Assembly (NCBI GenBank): GCA_015680685.1
Contig: MNCI01010136.1
Location: 370 to 64,369 of the forward strand
Reading direction: 5' to 3'
Length of the DNA stretch: 64,000 nucleotides
Origin: Gnetum montanum
Lineage: Eukaryota; Streptophyta; Gnetopsida; Gnetales; Gnetaceae
The notes under the pieces were generated by a model. It saw nothing but the letters and a program-made list of their open reading frames with translations. It was not told the DNA's origin and searched no databases. Positions 12,331 to 25,249 of the stretch are shown in pieces (within the stretch, counting starts at the first letter, position 1; each line of letters starts with the position of its first letter). The translations under genes were made by a program, and so were the position numbers.

Positions 12331-15300
12331 GAAATTCTTTGATCTTGGGAGTCCTCTTATATATTTACAAATTGTTGGGAATGAACTGTGCAAGGCTCTT
12401 TTGGATTCAGGTTCTGGTGTTAACTTAATCTCTCAAGAAATGTATAAAGCCTGGAACCTGTCTCCACTGAAAAAGAGTAACATACATTTAGAGTTGGCCG
12501 ACTAGTCCATCACTGTCCCATTAGTACTAGTGGAGGACATCATCACCACTATTTGTGGGTGGTCATATCTAGCCAACTTCCTAGTGATTCAAGTTAACAA
12601 TGGAAAGGGGAACTTCCCAATCATAATGGGAAGAGCATGGTTGAGCACAATTGACGCATGCCTAGGAATGTGTGATCTTTCCCTAGAGATATCAAAGGAA
12701 AATACATTCAGAAAGATCGAGAAGAAGAAAGTTCCATGCATTGCATATAGTAACATAGGGTGTAATTGCGTGAAAAATTCATATTTCATACAACATTTAA
12801 CATTGCTTGCATGCAACTAGTATGCACAAGTAACTAACATACAAAGATGGTTGTATGCAGTAGCCACAAGATAGGAAGGCACCCAATGGCTAATAGCTGA
12901 CCAAGAGAGCAATTCAACTACATGCATGGAACCAACTGAGGGTTTGACTTGCACTTACATTGATAGCATAGACACATTAGAGCAAGTTCATCGCCAACTT
13001 CCAAGTCTTGACATTGAAAATATCAACTGGGGGAAGTTGGAAATCCCTAACAACTTTAAGCAAGAGCCCCTTGAGTTAAAATCATTGCCCATCGGTATGA
13101 AGTACACATTTCTCAAAAATGAAAAACTAGTAATTATTAATGCTAAGCTTACTCCTCAACAAAAAGTGAGACTACTGGAAATGGTGAACAAGTGGTTGAA
13201 AGCCTTTTCTTGATCATATCCCAAATTAACTGGAATAGACCCTAGGATATGCCAACATAGGATTTACACTGACCCCTCCATGAAGCCTTGACAACAACTG
13301 TAGAGGCGATTGAACCCAGAGCTGAAGTAAGTGGTTAAAGAAGAAATTGAACAACTTCTAAAAGCTGGGTTCATCTACCCCATTGCTGATAGCAAATGGG
13401 TCAATACATTAGTTATTGTGCCCAAAAAGGGAGGTAAATGGAGGGTGTGTATAGACTTTAGGCTACTAAACGTGGAAACATTCAAAGACCATTTTCCATT
13501 GTCATTCATTGACCAAGTATTAGACACCATTACAGGGCATCGCTACTATAGTTTTCTGGATGGGTACAATGGATACAACCAAATCCAAATAGCACCAAAA
13601 GACCAAGACAAGACCATGTTCACAAGTCCTTGGGGGACATTTGCATACAAACAGATGCCATTTGGCTTGCGTAATGCTCTTGCAACATTTCAACATTTGG
13701 TTCTAAGTATCTTTCAGCAGCAAATAGGGAATGGTGTAGAGGTCTTCATGGACAATTTCTCCACCTACAAAGTGAACTTCGATTAAGCATTGGACCGATT
13801 AGAGCAAGTACTAAAATGATGTGTTGAAACCAATTTAAGGATCAACTAGCAAAAAAGGCATTTAATGGTCTAAGAAGGCGTAGTATTCAAGCATAAGATT
13901 TCACAAATAGGGATAGAGGTAGACCCTGAAAAGATCAAAGTCATCCAAGGAATCACACACCAACCTGAAACTATAAAAGATATCTAATCATTGCTTGGAT
14001 ACACTGGCTATTATAAAAGATTCATAGAGAACTTTTCAAAGGTTATAAAACCATTGGTTGAACTAACGAAAAAGGACGTAACTTTTGAATGGATCAAGGA
14101 ATGTGAACTAGCTTTCCAGACCTTGAAGTAGAAGCTTGTAGAAACACCCATTCTACAAGCTCCTGACTAGTTCAGGCCATTCCATATTATGACTAATGCA
14201 TCCAAATTTGCCTTAGGAGCTGTACTCATGCAATTAGATGACCAAAAATAACCCTATTACATCCACTATGCAAGTCGAAGTATTGTTGGTGCACAACTTA
14301 ACTACACCACAATAGAAAAGGAGTTAATGACTATGGAGTTTTCACTAGATAAGTTTAAGCACTATGTATTGGACTATAAGGTATTTGTACACACAGACCA
14401 TAGTGCAATTTGGTTCCTACTGAATAAACCAATGGTGAGCCCTTGCATCATACGATGGCTCATAATCTTACAAGAGTTTGATCTTATGATGATAGATCAT
14501 AAAGGCACCGAGAACATTGTTGCTAATAATTTATCTTGGTTAAGATGGGACAACAAAAAGGATGAATATCCTCTTTCTGATTACTTTCCTAATGAATTCC
14601 TCTTTATAGGTGTAGTAAATAATCAATTAACCATGGAGACAAATTAGTATAGTAGCATTCTTACCTATCTCCTTACACAAGAAACACCACAAGAGTTAGA
14701 CATTAAAAAGAAATAGCAGTTTCTAAACCAAGCCAAGTATTTCATGGAAATTAATGAGCATCTTTATAAGGTATGCTTTGACAGCTTGGTTCGATGATAT
14801 ATTCTTGATGTAGATCAATTACGAGTTCTCTAAGATGCTCATGAGGGCCTTTGTGGGGCTCATTATGCTAGGAGATGAATAACCATTAAAATCTTACTTG
14901 CAGGATATTATTGGCCTACATTGTTCTGGGATGCTCATCATTTCATCCAATCTTGTGAGCATTGCCAACGTGATGGGGGAATGACTGTTAGGATGGAGGG
15001 TCCACAACAATGGATTCAACCTTTAAAACCCTTTGACATATGGGAAATTGATTTTATGGGGCCTATTACACTAATGTACAATGGAAAAGCCTACATTGTT
15101 ATTGTTGTTGACTATTTCACAAAGTGGAAAGAAGCAGCCACTATTATGGACTATACATCATCTACTGCTGCATGATTTGTTCAACAGCAAATCATAAATA
15201 GGTTTGGTGTGCCTCATGCGCTTATTTCTGACAATGGCACACACTTTATAGGTGCGAATTTTCAAAAACTGATGCAACACTTGGGAGTCGAGCATAAACT

Positions 15301-15970
15301 GACTACACCATATCATCCTCAAGTGAACGGTCAAGTTGAAGTCACCAATAGGGAGATTACAAAAATATTGACATGAACGATTAGCAAATATAGGCGAGAC
15401 TAGAGCACCAAATTGAATGATGCTCTTTGGGCATACCGCTCTACATGGAAACTCCCTATAGGCTACTCTCCTTATGAGTTTGTGTATGGGAAACTTCCAA
15501 TGCTTCCTATTCAAGCTAAGCTCCGTACACTATCTACGGCATGTGATCTCAACCTTGACCTTAATCTAGCATAGAAAGAGCAGTTGATGAATCTTAACTT
15601 GCTTGATGAAAACTAATTAGCTGCCCTATTACCTAATGAATTGCACAAGGCCTTTAATAAACAATATCATGAATTAAAAATTAGAAAAGTTAAATACCAA
15701 CCGGGGGATAAGGTTCTTTATTGGAACCCCACACACATGCCACAACACACTAAATTTCAAATGTTGTAGGAAGGACCTTATATTATTCATGCAACTTTTC
15801 TTTCAGGGGCCATGATGATTTACAAACCTGAGAGCCCGGATAAGAAATTATTGATCAACATCCAATAAACCAAACCTTTGCATGAGTCTAGAATAGGCAG
15901 CACCAATACTACCTCTGTTGGTGGACAACCCTACTCGTTATTTTGGATCTCCTCCTTCCAACTCAGTAGT
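12330..15970 (+). pseudogene. A2 pol pseudogene (PR-RT-RNaseH-IN), best preserved copy
   Basis: Protease: catalytic ALLDSGSGVNLIS near 12395-12430, and IIMGRAW near 12625. Linker 12926-13213 (MEPTEGLTCTY). RT 13331-13980: RVCIDFRLLN, FLDGYNGYNQIQIAP, MPFGLRNALATFQ; the catalytic box reads FMDN instead of FMDD, which would abolish polymerisation. RNase H about 14180-14560: TNAS in place of TDAS, HYASRSIVGAQLNY, VHTDHSAI. Integrase about 14840-15880: zinc-binding H..C..C (CEHCQRDGG), DDE core IDFMG, ISDNGTHF, VNGQVEVTNRE, then a C-terminal region with GDKVLYWNP and no chromodomain. Stops are frequently TAG. Translation is possible only in pieces. Confidence 0.85.
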
Positions 15971-16577
15971 GGGGGAGATGGCCACCAATGCTAACCATTC
16001 TAAGCCCTAAGCTCTTTTTGTATTTTTATTTTACATATTTTATTCTACACATCTTTTCAATTTTACTTATTTTTTTTACACCATCATTCACATTTTTTAC
16101 TATTTCTTTGTTTGATTTACCTTCATTTGTCATACACTAAGTGCTCATGATGGTGGATTGTACTATAATGGTGTTGATTGTTAGTGTTGGGTTTTTACCT
16201 TTGATTTTCAATGTTGATACTAAGATATGGTTCTTTTGATAGAATAGGCAATGAGTCCACGTCATCCATTCCTCCATTTAACTCTATGATCTCCTTTGTC
16301 TTGGAAATGTACTATCCCTTTTTCTAAATAAACTTATTAATGAATTGATGACTTGGTATTCGTCAAACCAAGGAAGGACTCAATGGTTGAAAAGGGTGTG
16401 ACTTCAAGGGGATTCGATACACTTGTGCTAGCTATTCTCTTGGGTACTTGGATGTTTTTCATGGGTTTTCCACCATTCCACCATTGACCAAACATCAGAA
16501 AGTTCAATGAATTAAATAAGTCTTTACATGGTGTGGTTCTCACATAAAAAAAAGGTGAGAAATCAAAGCACAGCTCA

Positions 16578-16675
16578 TAGACATAATAACAAAATATGGG
16601 CTACAAACACTGGTTATGGCATTNCCTCGTAGACATAATAACAAAATATGGGCTACAAACACTGGTTATGGCATT
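16578..16675. other. Assembly artefact: repeated contig end around a single N
   Basis: A segment of about 46 bp beginning TAGACATAATAAC and ending GGTTATGGCATT occurs immediately before and after the lone N at 16624. The homologous spacers in G1 and G2 have it once. This is the signature of two overlapping contig ends joined with an N and not merged, so it is not a biological repeat. Confidence 0.85.
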
Positions 16676-17090
16676 GAAAAGACATGTTACCCATGCCTGA
16701 AGGTTCCCTCTAACTAAGGTCCTTTCTCACTTCCTGCTTCTCTGTCTTTCTCTCCTTGGAATGGTGGTGACTCTATGAATGCATTCTTGTTACTTCAAGA
16801 GGATGGGTTGGTCAAATGCGTTGATGCGAGGTCATTGAATGTGGTTTGTTTGAATATGGATTTGGAATGAATTCTATTTATTCACCGTAACCATATAATA
16901 CACAAGGGACTTTACACAACCTTGCTCTTGGGATTCCAGTCCATTTTCTCCTCTCCTTCCATATTTCTTCCCATATTCCACCTCATTTCTAGTTTTATGA
17001 TCAGTCTATATCTTGGTTGAGCCATTTTTCATCTTTGGTAACTTCTTGTGGGTAAAGTTCTTAACCATTATTTCATACGTCATTCCTAGA

Positions 17091-17162
17091 GCCTACGGAC
17101 TCTTTGGTTTGTGGGTTTGTCAAGGCATAAAAGGCATGAGCCTACTTTGGGGAGGACCCACT
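17091..17162 (+). other. Conserved non-coding element, A2 copy
   Basis: Starts GCCTACGGACTCTTTGG and ends CTACTTTGGGGAGGACCCAC. GTGGGT (17111-17116) can pair perfectly with ACCCAC (17156-17161), giving a 6-bp stem around a roughly 40-nt loop. The same block occurs in G1, C, D, E and F. Confidence 0.65.
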
Positions 17163-17531
17163 AACATTCCTTTATGGTACAATTGTTAAGTTCTTTCCCT
17201 TAAACATTCATGGCAATCAACCATTCATCCCCATCCATGACATTCATTTTATTGGCTTCACCATTGTTATTTCTCTTATCTTTCTTGTTCCTTTAGTTTT
17301 TCCGCCCTATTGCTACCGGAGGTTTGCTCTTAGTCGTTGGGGCCCTGTCACAAATTTTTCCATTCTATTACCTATCTCACCCTTACACCTTGGGTAGTTA
17401 TCAATTAAAAACCTCTAACCCAGTATCTGCCATACCCATAACCCAGCCAAGGTACTTCATATCGAGGTAAGGTATCAACTACATTGTATCTTATCTATCC
17501 TTGCTAATTCATGATTGTGTTGTGTGTGCAA

Positions 17532-17912
17532 ATGGCGATCATATAAACAATGGACTAGGATAGGAGGGAGCACTTAGGATGGACTAGAGCAGGAGTAGTT
17601 ACGCAAAGAACACGCTTCATCACATGGCTATGGATAAACAATGGAGTGCACATTTTTGACATTGGTAGCAGTGTACCTCATTCTCTTTTCTCTCTCTCTT
17701 TCTCTTCAAGCTGTCAAATTAGGGTCTGGATGTCATCTATGTACAATGTTCACCATAATGGTTATGAACACGAATGCTGTAATATGTTTGTCAATCCGTT
17801 CATTAGGCACTTTAAGTCTGTCACCCATGTCACTGTCAGTTGTCATTCAGTCAATAATCCCATACCTTCCCAATATTTTGTAAGGAACTCAAGGATTAGT
17901 TTTCATTTAGTC
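17532..17912 (+). other. A2 ORF3 stub and 3' UTR
   Basis: ATG at 17532 follows TGTGTGTGCA, the position where F, E, C and D start the long ORF3. Here only about 380 bp separate it from the polypurine tract and the frame closes almost at once. A CT-rich run lies near 17685-17710. G1 has the same short arrangement (58477-58842), so the loss of the long ORF3 is shared by this family and is not a private deletion. Confidence 0.6.
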
Positions 17913-17921
17913 GTGGGGGTA
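17913..17921 (+). promoter_or_regulatory. Polypurine tract of A2
   Basis: GTGGGGGTA immediately precedes the LTR start TGATGAG; it is the expected plus-strand DNA priming site. Confidence 0.75.
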
Positions 17922-18720
17922 TGATGAGCCGCGATATCGGGTCCACGATATCGGAGATCAATAAGCGATATTAGGCATCTGATGTCAAGACCCACCTCAT
18001 CCCCTAGAAATAAGAGGTGGGCGCACTTGGTTTGCATAGTTAGTCTTAGTCCCTTACTCGAATTCTTACAGTTTTCCTTCCTTAGAGTTAGAATTATTTC
18101 TGAGTGCTTGTAGTAGGAGTCATAAAGTGAATAGATCTTTATTCGAGCATTGCGTACCTAAGCACGCCTTGTGGCCAGAAATAAAGACAAACTTTATGAT
18201 AAACCTTGTAGCATTCAGAATAGCTTATTTAATGTTTTTTACAGTTATTTAATGCTTTCCTTAATTAATTAATGTTCTCTCTCTCACCTTGTTAACTCTC
18301 CTAAGTAAGCATACTCAATACGACCACTTCGAGCATGTGTGGAACACTTGGTAACCTAGTAACAATTAGCGTTTTGTAATGCCAATAGTGTTGCATTGGT
18401 TCAGGATGTGTATGGCAAGTGGGAATGGATGTTAGTGTTAGGACTGGTTAGAGCATAGTCAATTAGTTAAATTAAATTAGTTCACTTCTCCCTTTGTAGC
18501 ATCAGGACATAAAACATCAGAAAATATATAAAAATCATATGCCTCAAGTTTACTTAACCATACAATTGTGCTATATAAGTAAGCATGGGAAGCCAATGAT
18601 TGACTAACTCGTCTAGGTTCTATGAAAGTGCATAAGCACTTAGTCCTTGGAATTCAACCGAATCATGCATGTACACTCATATTCATATGGTTGAGTGTAG
18701 GGATACCTCGCCACTCATCA
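17922..18720 (+). mobile_element. 3' LTR of A2
   Basis: A 799-bp LTR, TGATGAG to CTCATCA. U3 has CGATATCG-type palindromic units (about 17931-17980). The TATA box is decayed to CTAGAAATAAGAGG near 18005. AATAAAGA near 18180 is the likely polyadenylation signal. Followed directly by AAGAC, the right target duplication, and then F ORF3. Confidence 0.85.
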
Positions 18721-18725
18721 AAGAC

Positions 18726-21700
18726 CATCAGGTTATTAGAGGAAATCACCCAGCTATTCTCAGCATAGTGAACTCAGGCACCTACAAGAACAAATCTTAG
18801 CACCTGAGAGGTTATGATGTCCATCCATAGACAAGAATTTAATGAAATTTCTAAGAATGCTATGACTTTATTGGTGAACATAGAGGAAGGTGAAGGAGTG
18901 ACTATCCTAGTGATGCAACACTAAGGACAAGAGACAATGGCAAAGGTGGTCATTGATAGGATAGCTAAAACTTGAAATAGTTTTGTAGCATTTGTCTCAG
19001 ACATTACCGTCATGAAGGATATTTAAACATCTATAGGAGTGGGAAGTGGTCAATTGAGTGTAGCTTAACACAAAGAAGTGATTAAAAGACTGGTGGTAAT
19101 TAGGGAATTGCTTCTAGAGATCTTTGATCTCCCAAATGAAATCACAACACCCTAATCAAAGCTACTAGAGATGAAGGGCAAACTCATCATTGTCAATGCC
19201 CAACTATAGGCAACCACCATTGAGAACCAATGAATTGCTGTTGAAGTTGTAGAGTTGCGAGCCCAGCTCTCTAACCCTACCATTTCAACCCAAACCTCAC
19301 ATGAGATGAAGTTTTTCAATAGCTTCAACAAAGAATCAAAAAGGTTGAGAATGTGAAGGAGGTTGTAGTCTTTGATGCCTTCTTGTTAGAAGCCTTCGCA
19401 TTTAACATTGATAAGGATCTAGCTCAAGTCCACAAAGAGAACTTGGTCATCACCAAGGACATTCATCTCCCACGTAATGTTGAACAAAGAAAGATCAAAT
19501 GGTTGAATTCATTCAATAGTAGTAAGAGTAGCTAACTAAGGTGAACCTTGATTTTAGGATGTTGGCAGTAGAAAACAAAAATCTCTTGATGGAGGAAGTC
19601 TAAGAACTTAACCAATGACCATCAAGGTAGCCGCTTGGGAGAATAAAGTCCTAAAATTTGAATGAGTCAAAAACCATTATAGGGACCAGGTTAGGCTTGT
19701 CAAAGAGGTGAATGAAAAGGAGATATAGTTGGCCAAGACAAAGATGAATGAGACCCTCCAACAACTCCAAAAAAGAGGTGATGTATGGTTTCCAATCTTT
19801 AATGGCTTAGACACATACAACAAGACAGAAATCTACATAAAGGAATATATGGAGCTTGTCAACCTCTATTACATAAGATGGTGATGTAGCACTGAGAATA
19901 AGAGACAATAGTTGAGGTGTTGGCCAATAGGTAGTTAAAGCCCTAAATGCTCCTACAACATCTATCCTATATATTATTGTCATGAAGGATATTCAAACAT
20001 TTGCAAGAGTGGGAGGCGGTTCATTGAGTGCAACCCAACACAAAGAAGTGTTAGAAAGACATGGGGGAGTTGGGCAACCACTTATAGAGATCTTTGATCT
20101 CGCAAATGAAATCACAACAATCTAGTAAAAGCTACTAGAAATGAAGGGCAAACTTATCATTGCTAATGCTCAACTACAAGTAGCCACCATCAAAAACCAA
20201 TGATTGATAGCCAAAGTTGTGGAGTTGTGAGTCCATCTCTTTGACCCCACCATTCTTAACCCATATCTCACATGAGATGAAGCTTTTGAATAGCTTCAAC
20301 AAAGAATTAAAGGTTGAGCATGTGAAGGAGGTTGTAGTCTTTAATGCCTTCTTATCGAAAGCCTTGACATTTAACACCAATAAATATTTGGCTCAAGTCC
20401 ATAAAGATAACTTGGTCCTCACCAAGGACATTCATCATTTGCATAATGTTGAACAAAAGAAAGATCCAATGGTTGAATTTATTCAACAGTAGTCAATGGT
20501 TGAATTTATTCAACAGTAGTGGGTAGTTGAAACACCATAAAGAAAATTCATGTTGCAGCCCATGGCCAAAATTCATTATAATTTGGTATAAAAATAATGG
20601 TAGATACAATTGCCATATTTTTCCTAGCACTTGGCATTATAACCTTCATCACTAGAATTTGAGGTAGAATTCTTGTTATAAAATGTAAAGTTTGCAGTTC
20701 ATAGGCTGCACTCTCACACATCTAGACTTATGGAGGCTAAAAAATGCTTCATAAGTTGTGAATGCCTCATTTTCTATGTGAAAAAAGTTGTATTATGCAT
20801 GTGCCTAGGCTTCGGGAGGCTGAAAATGCCTTACGAAACACCAAATTTGGGGTTTCCTTTATTTTTATGTTGGCCATAGCAATTTATACGTTGGAACCAC
20901 TTGTACCCAATGTATAATTTTTTGGGATTTGATTTTTATGTTGAAGACACCTGCAACCAATGTATAAATTTAGGCATTAAACAAATATGTTGGCACTAGT
21001 GCAAGATATAATGGCTAGCATATTTTGTGATGAAGCTAGCATAAAAATGCATAAAACTTGCCAAATTTGATAAATAAATCAAAGCTAGATGACCTGTAAA
21101 CACCTATAATTTGTAACAATTTGTAAGCGATCATGGCAGAGAGTTGTAGCAACGAACTAACACCAATGACCTATATAAATCAGAGAATACCACATTAAAA
21201 GGACTTTTGGAAATTTTGCATTCAGGTTGAACCAAAGACTTTTAGAATAATGGTAATTCACTAGAAGTCCAGCAACAACTTCACCACCACAATGCAAATT
21301 TAGTGCCAAAGTGACAATCAAAGTGCTTTAGGAGCACAAATTGGAACTTCTAGAGAGTAAAGCTAACTGCAAGACATACTCTGTCAACTTCATCTAGCTT
21401 CAAGCACCCTCTATCTAGCTCTTTATACATTTAAAGCACACTAACTTGTATTCATTTGAACTTTTTTCTGTAACAATTTTTATTATTTTAAAAAATATTT
21501 TCAGTTCATTTGTGTAGTATAAGTTTATTTTTTGTTTCTATGGGATTAGATTTGCAATTTTAATTAAACTTATTTACATCATTTTACATATTGTAAGTCC
21601 CTGGGTGATCACCAAGATCATCCAAGGCACTTCAGATCCCTTTCTCAAGGCTTGTGGAACCCAAAGTCAAATTGTTTCATTACAAATCTTTAGTTTTCTA

Positions 21701-22560
21701 GCACTAAATTTTTCTATTGTTGCAATAGCTAGCTAAGGTGAACCTTGATTTGAGGAGGTTAGCAGTAAAAACTAGAAATATCTTGGTGGAGGAAGTCTAA
21801 GTGCTTGCTAGAAAAAGGCCATCGAGGTAGCCACCTAGAAGAATGAGGCCTTGAAATTTGAATAGGTAAAGAACCATTATGGAAACTAGGTTGGGCTCCT
21901 TAAAGATGTGAATGAAAAATAGATACATTTGGTCAATGCGAAGATAAACGAGACCCTCCAACAACTCTAGTAAAGAGGTAATGTGTGGTAGCTAATCTTT
22001 GATGGCTTAAATAAATACATGGCAAAAATCTACATAAAGGAGTTGATGTTCAAGGAGATGGTGGAGTATATGAAGCTTACCAACCTCTGTTACACAAACT
22101 TGGTTATGTTGACCATAGGAAGGCCAAGGACCAAGTTAGAGAAGCAAGTGGCTAGTTCTTACATAGGTATGAGGTAGAATTTAAGCATCATAAGAAGATG
22201 AAATAGTAGTTGGAGAAAACCAACACAGTGCTTGAAGTTCTCAGAAGCAAATTCATTAACCAACGATCTATTGCTGAGAACTTGGCCAAGAGGATGAATG
22301 ACTACCATGACTTGCAAAATCTAGTCAAGGTGTTCGATATTGAATGTAAACATTTCATAGTATGTTTGTCAACACCATAGAGATGTTTCCCACAATGTTG
22401 TGCCCATGGGATATCCCAATACTAGCCTAGATTGGCAAAGCTGCATGGACTATGTACAATCCACATAGTAAGGAAGAGAAGATGCAAGCATTCCTAGATG
22501 CTTTCATACTTCCATCGGCAACAACAACAATAGCAAAATAGTCTTAACTGCCTTCATCGC
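18726..22560 (+). pseudogene. F ORF3, C-terminal coiled-coil part, with internal tandem duplication
   Basis: Continues the ORF broken at 10131 (NIEEGEGVTILVMQH aligns with E's equivalent VTVLVM). It is Leu/Glu/Lys/Asn-rich and heptad-like, suggesting a long coiled coil. A block starting GTGATGCAAC at 18910 recurs starting GTGATGTAGC at 19881, so the coiled-coil region is tandemly duplicated with a period near 971 bp. An LTR-like insert (20520-21724) splits the second unit. The C-terminus near 22250-22350 carries the motif NQRSIAENLAKRMNDY, shared with E. Many stops and frameshifts. Confidence 0.6.
20520..21724 (+). mobile_element. Probable solo LTR of an unassigned element inside F ORF3
   Basis: A 1205-bp sequence unrelated to the surrounding ORF, absent from the first ORF3 repeat unit. 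It starts TGGGTAGTTG and ends TATTGTTGCA. It holds a TATA-like CTATATAAATCAGAG near 21172. Flanks AGTAG and ATAGC are only weakly duplicated, so the exact ends are uncertain. A 27-bp direct duplication ending CAACAGTAG sits just before it (20466-20519). No coding potential. Copia-type solo LTR is the best guess. Confidence 0.4.
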
Positions 22561-22867
22561 CATGAGTGTCGAAACTTGGTGAAGGACCTTCAATGCCTTA
22601 GGAGCCTTCACCTCTTAGCATTGCTTCAAAGTTGATCTTATCTTTGACAATCTAAGGGACCTGTTGAAAGTTTTGTAAAAGTGTTCAATTTTGTTGTTAT
22701 GTACACTAATTTTGCAATCCTGTACAATCTAGCACTTAGAGTTGATTAGTTATTTAGCCAATTTGTTGTCTCTCGGTTAATAAATTCCATACCTCTCTAA
22801 ATTTTGTAAGAAGCTCAATCCTACTTTCATTCACTCGAGGATGAGTTTTTAGTCAGTTGTGGGGGTA
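22560..22867 (+). mobile_element. F 3' UTR and polypurine tract
   Basis: Non-coding stretch after ORF3, ending in TTGTGGGGGTA (about 22857-22867), the plus-strand primer, directly before TGATGAAGTG of the 3' LTR. Confidence 0.65.
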
Positions 22868-23552
22868 TGATGAAGTGTAGTTCAACTAGCTATGTTGATG
22901 GACATGTGTTGATGTAGCCTAATTATTGGATCCCTATCAATGTAGATGCATTAATGCTAATGTAGTCAAGCCTATATAAATGTGCATACCAACAACATTT
23001 ATGGCACATTAAGTTCATAGTATAGTGAAGCTCTTGCAGTTAGTTTTTCCTAGAGTTAAAATATTTTCCTCTAAGTGCTTGCAGTATGAATTAAGAGATT
23101 GTATAGATTTTTATTCAAGGATCATGTACCTGGACATGTTAATGTGAATGACAATAAAGATGATATTTTTGACATGCATTACATCACTTACATAGTTTAT
23201 TATTTTTTATTTGCATATTATCTTTAAAGAACTTTACATTTCTTGTCTTAAGTAATTAATGCATTAAAACATGAAAACATAAGTATGGCCACTTCAAGCA
23301 TTACATTCAATGCTTGGTAATCCTAGCAGTGACCATTTGGTACACCTAGTAATTGCTAATTGGTAATCCAATAGCATTTGTACTAGTTTAGGATGTGTAT
23401 AGAAAATGGGAACAACTACTTATGTTAGAATAGTTAGCCTTTAGAATAGTTAGGTAGTTAAAATAGCTAATCATTAAATATTCATCAAATCACCTAGCAC
23501 TTAACATAAGAAAATATAAAAATATAAAAAAAATATCATATGCCTTCGCTCA
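22868..23552 (+). mobile_element. F 3' LTR, left part (interrupted by E)
   Basis: Starts TGATGAAGTG. U3 lacks CGATATCG units and instead has repeated AATGTAG and GATGGAC-type words. TATA box CTATATAAATG near 22972. AATAAAGA near 23154. The LTR breaks at 23552 where E begins, and resumes at 50831. GCTCA (23548-23552) is the left target duplication. Confidence 0.8.
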
Positions 23553-24458
23553 TGATGAGCGGCGAGTATACCCTATGCTCAACCATACGAATTATAAGTA
23601 TTCATGTGCAATCCGATCTAATTCCACAAACCTTAAGTTCCTAAGTATGTGAGTTCTAGGAAGTGAAATCTAATTGTGACAATCGTTGTCTTTCCAACTA
23701 CACTTGTGAAGCTTAGTTGTATGGTTAAGTGTAATTGGAGTACATGATTTTTATTATTTTATATTTTATTCACCTACAATTACTAACAAGTTGAAACTCA
23801 ATTTATTAACCAATTAACTAATTTGATTACTAATTAATGACTAACTATCCTAACATAAGCATCTGGTCCCACTTTCTGTACACATCCTGATGCATACAAC
23901 ACTATTGGGTTATCGAGCATTAAGTGCTACTAAAATTACCAAGTGTTAAGTGCTACTGGGATTACCAAGCATTACATGTTGTGCTTGAAGTGGTCATACT
24001 TATGTGTTTAATCTATTGAACTTAATTATTTAGTTAATTAAATTCTTACTTATCTTAATTAATTGTGTAATCAATGAAAATAGTAAATGCAAAAATAAAT
24101 CATTAATCTATTCCAAGTGTTGCAAGGTTTGATCAAAAGGCTTGTCTTTATTACTATTCACACTAGTGTGCTGAGGTACATTAATGCTTGAATAAAGATT
24201 TGTACACTTTGTAACTCTTGTTGTGGGCACTCAAAAAATATTCTAACTCTCAAATAACAAAACTACAAGAGCTTTGCTACAACTATGATAAGACATGCCA
24301 TAAACATGCTGGATGAGTGCATATTTCTAGACTTCATTATGGAGTTGCGTCGACAAGGCTTTATAAATGTAGCAAACGCTATGCTGATGCAACCATGTTG
24401 ACAAGGCAACATCATGTAGATGGAGTTGCATCGATGGGGGCCCATCAACAAGGCCATG
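23553..24458 (-). mobile_element. E 3' LTR, main part
   Basis: In plus orientation it starts TGATGAGCGGCGAGTATACC and is collinear with the E 5' LTR at 49959. Its U3 end carries GGGCCC and TCGA-type words (24340-24450). It is cut at CCATG (24454-24458) by C; the remaining 46 bp of its U3 lie at 30700-30745. Confidence 0.8.
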
Positions 24459-25249
24459 TGATGGGTGTTGAGGTACCCTTACACTCAACCATATGAATAC
24501 GAGCATTACACCCATGATTTGGTCAAACTCCGTAGACAGACTAGTTGTGGCATCTAGATAGTCAGCCTTAGGTCGTAGTTCACTTTCTTCCCACCTAGAC
24601 TAGTATTATGTTTGTCACGTATGGTTTAGTCCAGAGTGAGGTGTATGATGGGTTTCTAATCTAATGCTACTCCTGAAGGCAATGGAAATTAATATTAACT
24701 AAGCTAGGAGAGAAGCGTGAGAGAATCTAAACTAGCCTAAGTGCAACGAGCATCCATTCCTTGATTATCCATACACATCTTGGACTTTGTGCATGACTAC
24801 CACTAGGACTACCAAGCATAGATCTTAGGTACGCTACTAGGTTATCAAGTAGTCACACTTAAATACTCGTAATCAAGTCGTACTCATTCCGCATTTAACA
24901 TGAATTTAAGGATGAGAGAGATTAACTAGGAAAGTAGTAAATAACAATTAATTAAATGATTAAACTAAGTGAATGCTACAATGATGAAGTAATCTCGATC
25001 TTTATTTCTAGTCATGTGTGTGTCCAAGTATGTCATACTTGAATAAAGGATGTCGTACAATTACAATCACCACACTGTGGGAATACATTGAGAGGAAAAG
25101 GGTTGAGAGGAAAAATGAGAACTAAAATCAAACTAACTCTAAAACTAACTTATTGGCTCTGTCTACCTCTTATTTATGGATGAGGAAACAGGCTACGATA
25201 TACACGGTATTACATCGGCTATGATACCGCGAATGCGATATCGTGGGTG
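24459..25249 (-). mobile_element. C 3' LTR, U3 end deleted
   Basis: In plus orientation it starts TGATGGGTGTTGAGGTACCC. It contains an inverted TATA region (CTTATTTAT near 25167) and one or two GATATCG units (25197-25245). It runs into ORF3 sequence at about 25249, where the intact D LTR would continue about 30 bp further, so U3's first bases, the polypurine tract and most of ORF3 were removed in one deletion. Confidence 0.75.

Larger units (their letters stand above)
15970..17531 (+). mobile_element. A2 spacer after pol
   Basis: Starts with the purine tract GTGGGGGAGATGG (about 15970-15981) at the pol end. Non-coding and AT-rich. It includes an assembly duplication around the N at 16624 and the conserved 75-bp element (17091-17162). 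The spacer is closely related to those of G1 (57464-58476) and G2 (63115 onward), which places A2 and G in one family. Confidence 0.65.
10132..18720 (+). mobile_element. Element A2, inserted in F ORF3, 5' LTR almost deleted
   Basis: The left end keeps only TGATGAGCCAC (10132-10142) of the 5' LTR and then jumps into the gag N-terminus. The right end is a full 3' LTR (17922-18720). Flanks are AAGAT (10127-10131) and AAGAC (18721-18725), a 5-bp target duplication with one transition. Between them: gag, a nearly complete pol, a spacer, a short stub in place of ORF3, and a polypurine tract. It is better preserved than F, consistent with later insertion. Confidence 0.8.

Noticed and set aside
12136-12393. 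Minus-strand frames opposite the gag-protease region (also 62150-62338 and 3384-3629)
   Set aside because: Recurrent antisense shadows of the conserved protease linker, with no homology of their own.
15700-15900. Chromodomain at the integrase C-terminus
   Set aside because: Searched by eye in A2, the best copy; only a GDKVLYWNP-type C-terminal region is visible and no chromodomain residues follow.
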